A stretch of 64,000 bases of DNA from Tubulanus polymorphus (GCF_964204645.1 NC_134027.1:3894485-3958484); one strand, 5' to 3'; shown: positions 1 through 15,956, counted from the stretch's first letter. The notes: a model not told the origin generated them from the sequence alone. Made by a program: numbers and translations.

Positions 1-2327
1 ATATATTATATAAACTTATTATGATTGTAACGATGCGAATTTTCAGATTCGATAAACTCGATTACGTTGAAATGCGTCATCTCCGTGTATTCAGTGATGA
101 AAGACAGTCTTTCTAAAACCGCTTGGTTCCGGTTCCGGTGATGTAAATGATAGACGCTATTCGGCTATTTTCTTAGTCGAAGATTAAATAATCAATTACT
201 TCTGAATTCTCACATCAGCAGTTCGACGAATTAGCGATGTTTACGCGGCAAATCAAACGACATTAAACCCACAGCAACAAGCACCACTACTCCTAACATC
301 ATTACTTAAATTTTAATGGATTTGAAGACACGATCGAGATGCTGACTTTTCCATTACAAGTCTTCTGTGTTGTTGATTTCATTAGAGCCGACACCTTACG
401 ACGTGATGAGTTTAAACGTTCTGTGCTAAGACAATCTAATTTCGATGTCGGCGCAAAGCAATTTCAGCGCAGAAGGTAAAGTTGATCGTGACGTATTTTC
501 AAACCATTATCGGAGTTTTCACAAAAAGAATCGTCGTTTTCCGAAGCCGTTTCACGCGGTGGATAAACTACTACGCATATTTCTTTTTTACTTAGACCTG
601 TTTTGAATCTATGGATTGAATTATTGCGCGTTGCTGCTCTTTTGATTCATCCTTTTGATTTACCGATGTTGCGATCTTTGGCAAATAAGATGAGTCAATT
701 TTGAAGCATAATCGAAGAGCACAGTAAGTTGTCAAAGAAATGCCTGCCGCGGCATGTTCAATGCTTTGACGACGTTACGGCAGGTAATTGGTTTTTTCTA
801 ATCATGGAATTTGAAACGAGTGCTGAACTATGAAAATGAAAAAAAACGTTAAGATGATATTTCATTTACGTCATTCCATTTGAAAAAAAGATGTCTTCGA
901 AATGTATTCAGCTATACGCGTTCTATACAATCGGAGATTAAGAGTGGGATGGACATATGTACCCATTGGATTTGTTCTCACGCAAACTATGTATTCGTCG
1001 CGACGAGGGAATGTGGATGAACGATCAGAAAAGTTTAGACGGTCGACTCGATCCTAGCGAAAATAATGCGGCGTTCGACTGTAGTGTGCTGAGTAAAACC
1101 GCAGCCGAAAGCATTTCCCGTATCAATAAAATACGCTGGGAATACTCGATTAACTTCTGAAATGAACGGGAAATCGCTTAAATTCTGGTGGCAACGGACC
1201 GTGTATTTATTGCATGAAGCGATATTAAACGATGAAATGGTCACGAAATCGCCAGTAAACATTTCATAATTTATATTCAATAAATATACGTTTATATATA
1301 GTGTAATCCTGAATCGATATGTCATAATGAAATGAAATGATCCGGAAAGAGTTTCACCGTTTTATCGTTGAATACCGAATCCAGAGGCAAATTTATTCAC
1401 GGTGAATAGAATGTAAATATCTAAATATTTACTTATAATTCACTATACGTTCTAAAAATGACGAATGAATGCAATAGTTAAGGATCAATAAGGTTACTTT
1501 GAATATGAATATATCTCCAATTAAATTGAATTAATTTGAATTTACCGGCAACCAGTCTCGCCCCAATATTGATGACTTAGTCCTCCCCACAATATTTTAA
1601 CTCATTATCGAAAATTCATCAGATAGAAAATAAGAGCTGTGAAATTCATTAAACACAAAATAAACGCCAATTTTCAAGTTAATTGTAATTGTTATTTTGA
1701 AACGGCAGTATTTCGGTACCCCTTAAATAGCGCATAATAGTTATCAATACGTAAAATCATCTTTCTCACGGTTTTTTACGGTGTCAAAAAACTAAATACT
1801 TGTACGGAGAAGTTCGTACCAAAAACAAAAATACTATACGTACATAATGGTAGTGATTAAGATAGTATCAAAATACGCACGCGGATGAAGTGTACTAGAT
1901 GCGAAAAATCGGCCATTCACTCCGTCTACGGGATAGGGCTTGTCGCAAATACGATGGCAATTCAAACTCCTAGCATATTCCGGCCGGATTTCACTATATC
2001 ACACCAGCGAAGACGTTTTGGCGATACGAATGTAGTAGCTATGGTGATGTCGGTACTATCTCATTGATACATGGATAATCTCTAGGCCTACCTAAAGAAA
2101 TACCTTCAATTTATCTTACCAGTGTCTTCCAATACATTTCATATTTAGGCATTGAAAAATGGGCAAATGTGGCTCTCAAAGCGAAGAGTCTATGGTTATC
2201 GTCAGCATTTCTGTTATATAGTTTACAGCTTCATTTACGATTATTGACTATTTAGTTTATAGCTGGTGATCTAATGGTTCGTGCTCCTATGGACGTAACA
2301 TGCACGCGTGGATAATTTACCAAATAG

Positions 2328-2363
<36 letters not shown>

Positions 2364-4221
2364 TAGTACGCTGATCTCAGGATGGATAGGTGGAACTGTT
2401 ATCACGTACCTACAAAATATTCTAAAGGTGATGATAACGAGATTTCGACAATAGAGAAATCGATGTTGTTAATACATCATTATCAGTTCAACGTCATAGT
2501 CTCCATAAATTCTGCATGCGGACTGGTGATGACGATTGAACTATTGTAGCAATGATTATGATTAGCATCATATATCATGAACTATAAACAATCCAGCCTA
2601 TAACAGGGCTTACAAGTCACATTGACATTAACAAGTTACACAGCAAACAAATTATGATTTCAAGTTTTTAGTTTCATGTAGTAAAAGGATTATATTCTAT
2701 TAGGAATCAGCAAACACTAGTTTTGACATAACTATTACACAGTAGAATTTATTTTCATTTTATCGGCATTAGATAAAAGAGATGTGTCTATTCCTGAGAT
2801 AACATAAATCTTTGAAAAAGTCATTACGTAATTCGATGTTTTAGTGCACGTCAAGAAATGTTTTATTCTTCAACTTTATTTGACGTATAACGCTCGACTA
2901 ATGGATGATAAACTATAAGATATACGTTGATGCATCCTTTCCAACGTAATCTTAAATTCACGAAACAAGTACGTCTTAAATTAACTTTGCCTAATCAAGT
3001 CTGTGTAGAGAGAACCTGATACCGTCTTTAAGGGCGTGCGCTGATTGGACTGCTTGACAGGTGCATTATCCTTTCGTTTTCGTTTTACGATGAGCTACGA
3101 AGATCAAATAGCTACCAACATCCCGCGTAAATATTCTAGAAAATTCCCGACATGAAACTCAACTTACGGAGCTTTCATGTACAAAGTGTTCATCTTCATT
3201 TGGATGCAGCCTCGCAATCAGACAGTACGCAAACAAATGATATAAAACTCCCGATCACACGAGACACGTATAGTCAGTGTTAAATGTTTTGATTAGGCAA
3301 CATCTCCTTATTCTGGTGGTTTGGTAAAATAAATGAGCTTGTTTATTCCATAGGACGAACTCCACTTATTCAAGGAAGATTAAGCAGCATAAAACTGCCA
3401 TATTTTCTTCTAGAGCATCTTAGACCGCAGGGAATATTAATGTCGGAATGTCGTTGACCTACGAGAGAATTTTCTAATCGCTTTTGAATAACATGCCAGG
3501 TATAGCATTTCCTCCGTGAAATACGTACAACAAAAAATTGATACTGACACTATTTAACTTTTAAGACATTTACTGTTCAGGTTTATCTATAGAATTTGCT
3601 AATATTGTATCGCACGACGTCTCCGAGAATGCGTAAGAAATGTTGATTGAAAAAATGTATTTGTTGTACAATTATTACATGTTTCTTTTTGGAATACATT
3701 CGTCAGAATCTGGCGCGAGATTTTATGATGGCGAAATGCTTTTTTCACGCCGATTCTAGCGCAGAGATAACGCTTTGTCCCAGTGCGATAGAAAGTGTGG
3801 AATTCAACGGAGGTCTATTTGCATCAAAGAAAACGAGGATTAGATGCGATTTCAGACGAACTGTATGAAGCATTTTGGAATCGATTACTCGTGCAGAAAT
3901 TCCTAAGAGTGTGAGCAACTTTTTATATCTTTTTACTACGTTTTCTGTAATTCACCATTCGTAAAGGCTATTACAAACTCTGGGAGGTCGACGAAACACA
4001 AAAAAAATGAACCTTTTTACGAACTATCCAGCAGCAAATGAATAATCGATACGGTTTATTGGGGGCCAATCGTGAATCACAAATAGTTACGTCAGTTATG
4101 TGTTAAGATGCATTTCTATATTGTCTTTAACAAACAAAACGTACGTGTAAAAAAATTTGGAGAAATATTTATGATTGTTATATCAGAAAAAGAATAAAAG
4201 AGTGATCTAGAAATGACCTAC
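1..4221. other. Gene-free stretch downstream of the GPCR exon (likely its intron)
   Basis: No protein-coding exon was recognised here on either strand. Because the GPCR exon at 4222-5142 (minus) ends in a splice donor, this stretch is most simply the intron that separates it from the exon for TM6 and TM7. I searched the minus strand by eye for the NPxxY motif of TM7 and a W-x-P motif of TM6 and found neither, so that exon probably lies left of position 1. Short open frames (for example 957-1160 plus, 1035-1325 minus, 3647-3868 plus) look random in composition. A 30-bp AT microsatellite lies within the stretch. Confidence 0.5.
2331..2360. repeat. (AT)15 microsatellite
   Basis: Perfect AT dinucleotide run of 30 bp. 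Confidence 0.9.
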
Positions 4222-5142
4222 CTGGACACGTGATGTCGATTTTGGTGACTTTTTCCCAGACGGCGCATGTCCGTTCGTCTTTCCCGGATTTTTTGGGATA
4301 GTGCTCGAAAACAAGATGCGTCCGATTAGTCCATATAGAACACATGTCAGTATTAACGGAATTACGTAAAATATCACAAGATCCGCCATATATATCGTCG
4401 TATAATCCTCGCGATGCAGTTTGAATGTACAAATGTCGATAATCTGTCCGTCAGGGTATTCCCTGTGCTCGATGGTCGTCAGTCCGAGCCAGGCGGCATT
4501 ATATAGCAAACCAAATATCCACAGGCACGCGATGATACGTTTAGCCCGTTTCACCGTACACATCGTTTGGGCCTTCATCGGGTGGCAAATAGCGATATAT
4601 CGTTCAATCGTGAACGCGGTTATGGACAACGCCGAGATGTTAACCCCGACATACTGAGTGAATATCAACAGGGCACAGCCGACCATTCCGAAAAGCCACT
4701 GGTCTATAATCATAAAATGGACCAGTTCGACGATCGTAGGAACCGCCGCGGCTAACAATACTAAAATATCCGCCACGGCCAAACTTACGAGATAGCAATT
4801 AGTTGTCGTGTGCATAGTCTTCGTACGGGATACAACGATGACAACCATGACATTTCCGGTCAATCCGACGATGAAAATTACGCTACAGAAAAAGGCGCCG
4901 ATGATACGATACGGCAAAATGTAATACATAGGAGGTGACGTCATACGATGTACATTCGACGGCCGAGTTGTTGAATTATCCCAGGTAACGTTGTTTGTGA
5001 GATTCATGCCCGTGTTGTTGTAATCGGAGCCTACGTCGTAACTGGGACCCCCGAACACGGAGCCATTCGTATCGTAACTAATCGGAGGCGGTAACGTCAC
5101 ATTGACAAAAAACGATCCGTTCCACATTTCACCGGCATCCAT
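4222..5142 (-). CDS. TRHR: Thyrotropin-releasing-hormone-receptor-like GPCR, exon for N-terminus to TM5 (partial)
   Basis: Rhodopsin-class peptide GPCR at the plasma membrane, expected to signal through Gq. The exon encodes 307 residues. Residues 1-65 form an extracellular tail with about seven N-glycosylation sequons. TM1 contains GNVMVV, TM2 LVSLAVAD, TM3 ends in ERY (the DRY motif) followed by IAICHPMKAQ, TM4 carries its Trp, and TM5 contains FYVIPLILTCVLYGLIGRIL. The runs TNCYLVSLAVAD, SITAFTIERYIAICHP and the TM5 segment are characteristic of TRH receptors (recalled family knowledge). The start codon at 5142 is the first in-frame ATG; a splice acceptor about 45 bp upstream (exon edge near 5187) suggests a separate non-coding 5' exon. 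The exon ends CCAG|GTAGGT at 4222/4221, phase 0, in the third intracellular loop; four further in-frame codons and a stop are intronic. TM6-TM7 are missing from the window. Another TRH-like invertebrate peptide receptor is possible; GPCR identity is certain. Confidence 0.88.
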
Positions 5143-8100
5143 GATTCCGATTTCACGCCAAAAACAATATTTACAATATTTTGTAATCTAAATAGAAAAG
5201 CGCTTATGTTATGTCTATTACAGATTCTTCATTCGACTTTTCATATTCCTTCTCACGAAACTAAATCATTCTAGCGAAACACTTTTTTTCATTCTTATCG
5301 TAAAAATTGCTGTAACACGCAACTCGCCATTTTCCTATTACTGACACGTAGTTTCGGAATAAAAAGAATGAAAAGTACTCACTTTGTTTGTCACACACAG
5401 TTTGTCACACTGAAAATATCCCCAATTGACGTTTTGAATTGTGAGAATCTACGAATCTGCGTTTATATCATTCGCTGATACATATTTCGCTTGTCGTTGG
5501 TTCTGTGAGTTCGGTTTGTACCGAGAAGCAGTTAGCGCGCGCAGCGGCTTATTTCGAGATTCATGCGCGCGTCTAGTTTCGCGTGTGAACAGTACTACAC
5601 ACTGTCACCACCGCTGCGTAGTGAGTGCACGACACTTAAGGCACTATTTCGCCCCTAGTGTTCGATGGTTTACGACCTGTAACGAGAATAAACACCAATC
5701 AGCATTGAAAATCAAATCTATCTCGAAGATGCTGTTAATAATTCACAACTATTCATATGAAAACAAACGTCTAACGGCGCACGTATTCAAATATTCTGCT
5801 AAGCACAGACATTCGCACAAAGCATACACAGTTTCGACATATTGCTCTTCGATGTTTCTATTAGTTTTGTAATGTCCAGAGTTTCGAATTTCAAACGTTA
5901 TCCAATACACAGCTACAGGGTTTACCGAGAGCGGAGATGAATTGTTAGCTTAACGTCGAAAGTGTATTATTGGTCAGCAAATGGCTTTTACTTTGTGATG
6001 CTGGCGAATAACGTACGTTTCACACCAAGACACTGGGAAATTTATATACATATAACATAATAATAGTCTTCATCGGATAGTTTGAATCACTTAGTGTCTA
6101 TTTTAATCTACGTCACGAAATATTGTCAGTTATTTGAGTAACACGAAATCGATTACAAGTTGTAGGACCCCCGCTATTTCAAATCAACACCGGCCTTCCC
6201 TGATTGCGATAAATACCGCGGTTGATGAGAGTCATCTCTGAAATACTCCAACCGGCTAATCGGTTTCATATAGAATCTAGATATACACATCGAAACATTA
6301 TCCGTCGCATGTCGAGTATCATTAACGGTTGAATCTACGACCAATTATATCACATACATGTCTACATTAGGGCATAACGCGCTCTGCTAAAACAAATAAC
6401 AGAAACAGAAGAATACGAAGTCTTCTACGGTCGTATGACATCATAAGATATCTTATAACCTATTAAACTATGTATTGTTCGACTCACTAGTAGGTGTGAT
6501 TTTGGTAGATTTCGCTGTAGGTCGGTGAACCTCTCATCAGCTCGCCAACTGCGTAATTCTTTCAAAGGTAGCAGTGAAGTTGTGTTTGTGGAAGTGAATT
6601 CCAAGTAATAGACGTGTCTCACAATTCAAAGCCATTTTACTGGTCGTCGACTGGTTACTGGTTCTCTTTTTGTTGATCTTAAAAATTCATGTAGGATTGC
6701 AATCTCAGACTAGAGACGGTTTCAACCATGGAAATGAGGAATAAGAAACAACTCACTTCCAAATGGCATTCCATTTAATCAATCTATTAACTGCCAAAAC
6801 TGCGGACTGAAGTTTCTAATCTTTGCCGTAAGACACAGTGGTAATTAAGACAGTTTCAAACCAGACTACCCGAGTACCAGACTATATCATATCACAGTGT
6901 ATCGAATGTAGAAGCTTTTATCCACTCTACGGATATGATACTGGTAACAATCTTTTTGTATCCTCTGTAAATGACGGAGTCTGAGGGTTTAATCACCGTG
7001 GGTTAAATGAAATTTGAGAAGACCAATATTGCGCAGGAAATTGAGCATGTTCCTTTAACGTGTATAGCTAGAATCTTATACGAATCGCGAGTAATCAAAG
7101 ATAGACTCAGAAATTCGCCGTGGTGTTTCAACTCATTTATGACATTAAAATGTCGACTGATTAAATGGAAAATCAACATTTTACTATTTACTATTACTTA
7201 TGATTTCAACAAAATATGTCAGATGGCTGCAATGTACTTCCGCGCAAAACATTGAGCCGACAGAAAAGAGCCTCATCCTTTATGATCATTGATGTCTTTT
7301 TGTTGCAAACTCGTTTTGTTTTTCTGCCATTATTTGCCGTCAAGTAGACCGCAAATAAAGATAATGTATTCAGATATTTGCAATAATCCTGTGATTCGGC
7401 CAAAGTTTCCTCGCTACCAGTGTCGATCGAGTGTCATCGACTGTGACAGCAATAATTGGGTCTCGAAACTCCGAGGTCACCAAACATCATTCCAACCTCT
7501 GTATTGATTGACTAGAACTTTCATGGGATACGTATCTTTAAAAACACACATTTTCCATCCAAACGTCATGTATACCCGACAAAATGTTGTCTTTCCGACT
7601 AATTGATAAAAAACTAAGTGACAGGTGTATCAACTTAGGAATCGGAATTATGTCGTGCCATAGTTTTTATCGCGCCACCGCGTAATTAGCAAGTCTCGCG
7701 TACCAGGGTTTGGTGTCTGCAGTCTGTGTCATGTCGAGTGCAGTTGGTACTATTTAAAACACTCTTCCGAATTCGGATGACCATGTACATGTGTAATAGG
7801 TACATTTTTCATACGAAGACATGTTCATTATCCTATCGTGACGTGACCTCAGGCAGTTGAAGACTTACAATTTACTTTCAATAATTAATTTATTTGATTA
7901 CCGGTTTGGTCGGTCGAGCATTATTCATGTCATCTACGAGAGATTAATCACATCAGACCTACGTCATACTACGCCTTCGGTCGGAAACAATCTGATTAGC
8001 ACTGGTTAAGCCTTGCAGTAGTCCAGCCAGTAATCTCGTTGAGTAGGTCATTTCGAACTGTTTGTTTTGGTCTCAGCTGATAACTGCAACAGCGCTTAAC

Positions 8101-9720
8101 GAGGTATATATTGTCCATGTGCGTGTACGACATCTGGGCCGAGGTTTCATTTCGCAGAGATGAAGTAACATTTTCCAATTCAGTCAGATAATGAAATGCG
8201 GATTCGCGAAGAGAGCACCGGTACGATACATGCTGGGTAAGAATTAGTGTTTTAAATTGAAATATTGGCCCAAACTAACGATAGCAATATACATAAGATA
8301 TAAATCAATGTTTATTGGATGAAGAATGTCATCTGTTGTCTCAATTAATCACCACAGCCACACCGATCATTTTCAAAAGGCAGAACCTCATGAATTAATT
8401 TCTGTATATCAGACGAGACCTCATGTTCGCTTGTTGAAAAATGTATCGGCTGAGAATGTTTTCGCTTTAAATAATATACACGTGATTAACTGAGAAATAG
8501 CTTTGTATAGATTTCCGATAAAACGTAACGACAGGAAATTGACTGCTCGAAAAATACAAAACAATATAATAAGGTAATGCGTCCATTATTTGAAGCTTGT
8601 ATCAAGAGCTCTCAATTCACACAGGGTATTCAATACTTGAAAAGATGCTTTTACTTTTAGATCGATCGCTTTCACTCGCATTTCATCGAGTATCGAATGA
8701 TGTGAATACGCACGTATTCTTCGAGCACAGTTCGAGTCTATATATCTGCAACTTGTCACAGAAAAGCATCCTTGAGAAATACATTTCAGTCAAAAACTTA
8801 AGTCTGGGTATGACATCGAATACGAGACAACTTCAAAGTATATGCGTAACGCTCTAGATATTACTCCTAGACAATGATCGATTCCTGGTTAAATTCATAC
8901 GCTTAAAACAATTATTCACTTGGACAGATAGACACACAGAGGTCCTTGAGCAATTTCTATCATCGAATGTGAAAATAGTCGCCACGTCACCTCGAGGGAA
9001 ATCATTAAACAGGCGACCAGATCCTCGAATTTCTTGGAATACATCACGAACCATAAGGAGAGCTATTCCGATGAAACTGAAATTGTCAGCATTAATTACA
9101 GATTATACACACCTGCTAACTTTCGCAAAAGGTGCATCGACAGCAGTTGTTTTGGCGAATTTTAATCATCTCGGAAAAAGTGTGGACTCTCGATATTCCC
9201 GATGAAATAGCCTAATGCTGAATACGTCGGATTGATAATGAGAGGGTCGATCAGGGTTCCGTCGTTCTGCGATGAATCTAAGGTTATAAAGTAAAACCTT
9301 GGACTTAAATATTGATGTACAAAGTTCGAGAATAGCTACGGAATCTGCCAGATAGCTTGTATACATGTACATACGTTCCTTTTATACATGGTCTGGATAT
9401 AACAGATAAGCACTTAAAAACAATGGGACTGAGTTATTTGACTCAATGTAAAGTGAAACTATTTGGAATGATCTTCATTCCCATCGGGTCACGTTAAATT
9501 ATTGTTTACTATCAGTTCAAAAGGAAGGACATTCGCTTTGACCCGCGGCTGAACGGGTTATTCGATCGCCTCCCTAAACTCGCAGTTAACAAATACCTTA
9601 GGTCAGGTATCGTACGTACGTAGAAATAATTTTTTCAAAGAATTTTGGTTTGAAGGTCCGCTCAATACGGTCAATTGAAATTGAAATTCGGTATACTTTA
9701 CGAGTATATTTCTTTGATTA

Positions 9721-9752
9721 TACTGTTACTGTTACTGTTACCGTTTACTGTT
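9721..9752. repeat. Short (TACTGT)n tandem repeat
   Basis: Three perfect TACTGT hexamers followed by two degenerate ones. Confidence 0.8.
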
Positions 9753-12700
9753 CCAGTTCAATTAACGACATTTCTGCTGCGAAAATCTTTTCGCCTAGAT
9801 ACTGAAACATGATAATAATCATCTATCATGTTTCATTTCATTATTCGAGAATTTTGGTAATCCTGCTTTCATATCTTACAGAAAAATAACCAGAATATAT
9901 CTTCTGATAAGATATCAACACAGACACGTCGCTTGAAGCGTTCGTAAAAATTCGTTTCTTTTTATCAATGTTTCCCGGCTGACCTAAGAAATCTATTTTG
10001 ATCATCGATTCGTTGTAAAATCAAAGATTGAAAACGATGCTCAATGCCACAACTCATAATTATAGCTAAGGAGGTCTTTTTCAGAGCTTGCTCTAAATTG
10101 ACTAGGCTTCCCGCGACGTTTACGAAAACAAATTGGCGTCTTCTGCGCTACGACACGAAAATCATCTGAAAGACGATGTCTTTCGTCTCTGCGATTAGAA
10201 CACTAATTCAGCCGGGCTGTACATTAATGCAGAAAGATATATATGTAAACCAGGTTGACTTTACTACACCTAAATTTAAATAAATGTAATTAATCAGGAA
10301 TAATTAATCAATGGCATTTTAGAATTTACATAATGTAGGTGATACATGAAACCCAATACTTACATTTCCCTAAACACCTTTTAAAATGTACCAGCTGGTG
10401 GAATTTATCGAGTAAGAACTACTATTTACTTTGCCAATACTTATCATACGAAAAGCAATAATAAAGTTTGAAATATTCACATTCATTGCCAGGGCGTGGC
10501 GTTTCCTTTGAGTGAATTATTTCGTGTTCTTAAATTATATTTCTACACTGACTGTAACACCAACTGGAATACGTAATAAAATTGACTCCAGCTTGCAAAA
10601 ACATTAGCAAAATTGTACCGCGCCAGCTGAGCTTTGCCAATAACGATTTATGCTCAACATTAAGGTTTAACCATCTATTCTATACATATTATTATATAAA
10701 ATCGAGTTCAATTTGTTCAGAATTTTTAATTTCAATCTTGAACAGATGTTCGGAATACATTTAACAGCTCATCAAATACAGTACACCGGGACTATTTTTC
10801 AGTATCAGTACCGGTATATTTTGTGAACGTCTTGCGTTTACCGCCATGATGCCAGTATATTTCCACCAGTCATTAATTTCGATGGAAAAATACAGGCACT
10901 TTCACGACTGATGCTGATTGCACGAAGTATACCTGCTTTAAACCTCCGTAACAAAAAGCGATATCACTTAATGCTTGATAGATCCAATCTTTTGGTATAT
11001 CGTAAAGTCAGCTTTTTATGGATCGTGAACAGCAAATTAATTGTACACTGGATGCGGGCGGCAACTCACCCAGCAATAATACCCTTTGGACAATGCGTTA
11101 CATAAAACAGAGAGGCTTATCAACGACTTTACACCGGCTAACCTCCGCTGAAACATAAAGACAGTTGCTTAAAGACCAAGCAGTTGGTAATTATCAACGA
11201 CTGACTAGTTTATCTTCTAGTCGTTGCTCGCAATTTATGTCACGAGCAATTGAAGAAATGTATCCGATGAACCATTCATATCGAACTGCGAATTGACAGC
11301 AGTTTCTTTCCACACAATGTTCTAGCTATTTCAGATAAGTTTGGACAACGGGCAAAAAGTTTCACCTATACGGTTTATATTTAAACGGATGGATTTTTCA
11401 TGAATCCTATTCGGAGCCCGAGGTGTAGAGGATATGAATCTAAATCTAAAACGGAACATGTGTTTTCACAGTAAAACGATCGCGCTGGTGACCAGTGTGG
11501 GTTTAATGCAATTCCGTGTTGCTTCAGATCACCACGCGCGCACTAAGTTGCTGTATTCGTCTGTAGTCATGTTCGGCGAAGACTGTCGTGGTACTTAAGA
11601 TCCTTTAATATCCGCTACTCGAACATTTCGACAAGACACTTTTCCAATATTTATTTTTCGTTTTGCGACAATATATCGAGACGCTCGAACTCTGTGTCCG
11701 CCTTATCGAACTGTAGAAACACCGCACTTCGTCGGATCGACCGCATCTTAATTTTCCCGTAAGCGAGACTGATTCATCAAACCAATTTAACCATAGTTCT
11801 TTCAGATAATGTTGTTTTCTGATATTGAATGGATAGCCATTGCGGTTCGATTGCGAATTGAAAAGTCCATCCACGACTAAGGAAAATGTCCGAATCGAAT
11901 AAAGATTTAATAATCTCGATTAATGAATACATAAATAATGACCGTCTCATATGTGCAATTAGTTTGTCAAACGTGTCTATTTCCAATACGGACTGAATTT
12001 ACATTTTCAGATATTCGGACCGAATAGAGCTCTGTCGAGTGTACTGTATAACGCGCTATTCTCCCGAATGTAATCTGCCCCGTTTTGCACCTAATTCTAA
12101 TGTAGTGCCTTTGTTCATTGGTTTATTCTTGGACTCAAATATGATTAATGTTCCAGGTTGTCTATTTTCGTTGAATACCAAACTTCAAATGATTCTGAAA
12201 TTAATGCCACTGCAAACTGTTCTCAAGTCACAGCCATTTTATGATATAACAGACGCCAAAGGACTGCCGTACTACCTGCTTTTATAAGCTTGTCACCTTA
12301 TAACTTGTAAACTAATTAAGGTATAAGTCACAGTAATATTCGAACGGTATCGCATGAATGTAAATGTCAAAAGTGATGTTTTCCTGTAAAATATCCGGAT
12401 GATCATGAGAAAAATATGCAGAGACTAGTTCAAGAATGATATAAAGTATATCGAATGATTTAGATTGTTGCGCCAGATAAGTGACGTGCTCTATATCTGA
12501 AAATTACGTGTCAAGTTTAAATGGCCACTTGGAGATCCTGACGTGAGAAAATAGCGGCGATGATCTTGAAAGATTTCCATCGAAAACGATTTGGGATCTG
12601 CTAAAAATAGTTTTCGATTTTCACAACAACAAAAGTAATCCCTTTTAAACTAGGTTCATTAACGCCCGACGAGACACGTATTGCATTCTATATCTCGGTT

Positions 12701-15189
12701 TTCGACGTTAGCATATTATCATTTTTCGATTTAAACCGCCATTTTTATGTTATTTACTTTGAGTGAATAGCGGAACAGACTCAATAGTGAGAGAAAAAAG
12801 AAGCTTTATTCACATGTTGACGCATGATACGAATCTTCTCAACGACGAGAAAGATTTCTTATCTTTTAATGAAAAACACAAACAACGTCTGGCGATTGTC
12901 ACAGAATAAAGTCAGTGAATCCGTCAACACTAAGGCCTTAAAGGATAGTCTTACAACATCCTCACTCTTAATGATATCGTCAATTCTATCGTGGACTCTA
13001 ATACGTTTTAGCGTCCATGATTGTTATGATTATTTGGCTTTGTGTACAGAAAGTACTGGGTTTCAAGTGTTAATAACTGGTTTTACATGTCATTAAATTT
13101 TCACCAGTACTGTGAGATACTTAAAAACCCTGTAGAACTGGAATTTTTGAACACCGATTAACAGCTGGAGAAGTGGCCATCATATCACATATACTTCATA
13201 TATTTTACATGTATATCATTGACAGTCGAGAAATAGCCCAAAGGGCTCCATGCTTCTGATGTTAGAGTCCTACAGGTGTATCTTGTTTCCTAGCCATATT
13301 AATCTAGTATTTCTCCCAACGCACCAGCAGCTAATAGAACAACTTTGTGATACCTTGCGTTACCTTCGGTAATCTTCTCCGTGAAGATCAGACACAAATT
13401 CTTATGCGATTGGTGCATATTCGCTGTTAGTTGAACCCGATTACCACATTAAGATAAATAATTAGCTTTGCCATCCATTATATAAAGATGAAAAAAATCC
13501 TTCCTTTCTGTGTGGCGTGCATTAATGTATCGCTCATAACAATCATTTTTCATTAAATTGTACATCAAAATATTTCTCGGTCGTATTTCAATAAACCTTT
13601 AAAAATCATTAAGTGGGCGTATGAAATGAGACCAGCTTTGATCCGTAACAGCAATAAATCCAGTGAGGCTTTGTATTTAAAAACTATGGAACTGCTGGTT
13701 GAAAATCAAACGCCATCATACACCCAAAAAAACTCATTGGAAATTGGTTAGGCTAAATATTTTTATGAATTTCTATTATGAAGTAAATCAATTTGAAAGT
13801 TTTATTCAAAAGCGTATAATAATATTTTGATTAGGTCTTTCTTCAAACTATGAAGGATTTATGATAAAATCATCCAAAGAATTTATTAATTATGAAATGA
13901 AATCTACTTCAACGGCTGCTTAGTTCGGATCTGACAGTATTCATGTGATCTTTCTTTTTTCTATAGATATGCAGCTGATTTATGAGAAGCGGCTTGGAAA
14001 TGTAGAATTTTCTTCTGGGAATTTAATTAAGTGGATGGTTGGTTTTATCTTACAGTGTTTTTGTATTTCTTCCTCGCTGTTTTCATTTGTTAACAGAACG
14101 AGGAAGATGAAACAAAAATTCATAAAGTAAAGGAAATTAATGAAATTAATAAATATCAGGTCTGTCTATAGAAGGAAATTACTTTCTTCAGACTCTCTCA
14201 GATTTCTGTGTGCATTACCTTCAATTGTATCAACACGATGTGAAAAATATTAATATTAGAAATTTGATCTCAGTAGCTTTTGATATTGATATTGTGATTT
14301 TTGATGAGGAAAATCGGATAGATTCCTCACGTATTGTCTTTTGTTTCGAGCTCGATATGTCTTTTTATTCGGAGAAAAGAAGTTGTAATCCCATCTTTGT
14401 TCAGATGAGATTCCCGTGAAGAGTACATTTCGAAGACTGAGACGCTCTTCTGGTGCGTTTCCCACGAAAATCGACCCCGATATTGCTAATAACTGTCCCG
14501 GACGACGGCCACGATACTGACAGGCAAAAGTACAAGCTTATGTCACGTTTTACTAGTAGGTCTAAGTTGTAACGTTGCGAGCCGCAAGATTGCCCCTTAA
14601 CGTTCAGATACTGGGAAAGCAAAAACGTCCCATTTTTTTACAAAATAATCACGATTCGGCCCTTCAAATAGATCTCCATCGACGAGAAAATAGAAAAAAA
14701 TGTCGTGGAAGGATGCTCAGGGGAATGTCTCATTCATGCAAGGAGAAGCTCGTGACGTCTTTGCTCCTGATAGAAACAGGAATAGAGTTGCTCCATCATC
14801 TTTGATCGTCCTGTTGTTACATTTCAACAATTATTACGTAGGTTACTTGAACTAATAATGCACATAATTCTTACGGCTTTGAGGAAATTCGTTTTATTTC
14901 AAATGAATATCAGATTTTTCATTCTTTCGCTTCAAAGTTCAGTACCGGTAATCTGGGCTTAAACTCGTAATATTCCCCTGTACGGATTCCATCATCTCAG
15001 TTACTGAGAGAATTTTCGACGAAGAAGAATCTTCAGTAAATCAGCGAATCATTGCGTATTGTGGTATGGTTGAGTAGCTCGGAGTTAAGGGGCTTTTGTG
15101 ATGTGTGACTCGATACGCCAAAGCTTTCATAACCTGTCAAATGAAGGCAAAAATCCCATCATACGTTTCTATTATGTACGTAGGTACAA

Positions 15190-15226
15190 CCACGGACGTA
15201 TAAACTAGATTATATATACATCCGTG
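15190..15226. repeat. Inverted repeat (hairpin)
   Basis: The 13-bp arm CCACGGACGTATA is followed after about 12 bp by TATACATCCGTGG, its reverse complement with one mismatch. It may be a foldback remnant or simply a cruciform-prone site; no gene is attached. Confidence 0.6.
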
Positions 15227-15672
15227 GTATATATATACAACTCATGTTCAATCATCTCCCATTGTCACAAGGATCCGACTTTACATCGTTCATTCGAAAT
15301 GCGTGTATCAAAAAGCCGTGATTTCCATCAACGGGCAGTGGCGATGATGAAATGAAGTCCCGCTAATTGTCTATAACGAAGGGCTACGTAGTAAGCATAA
15401 TGATTCCCCGGTGAATTGTGAATTAACCAGTAGCGAATAGATTCTTTCAAGTCTGGAATATGGCATTCTCTGGGTTCAATATCAAGGCGATATTAATTGC
15501 ATATAACATCGTCGGGACGTACTACGAACTTGACTCGGGAGCGCTCTGTTTGTTTCTCAAATTCTCTATCGACGAACGCAATGTACTATTCCGCATATCT
15601 TATTTCAAAGCACATATCCGATCATTCCGTTTCGTAAGATACGAGAGTCTATCTGATATCTAGTTTTATCTT

Positions 15673-15956
<284 letters not shown>

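Noticed and set aside
5441-5872. 143-codon plus frame upstream of the receptor
   Set aside because: No family resemblance, no splice or promoter support; it overlaps a GC-richer patch where stop codons are rarer.
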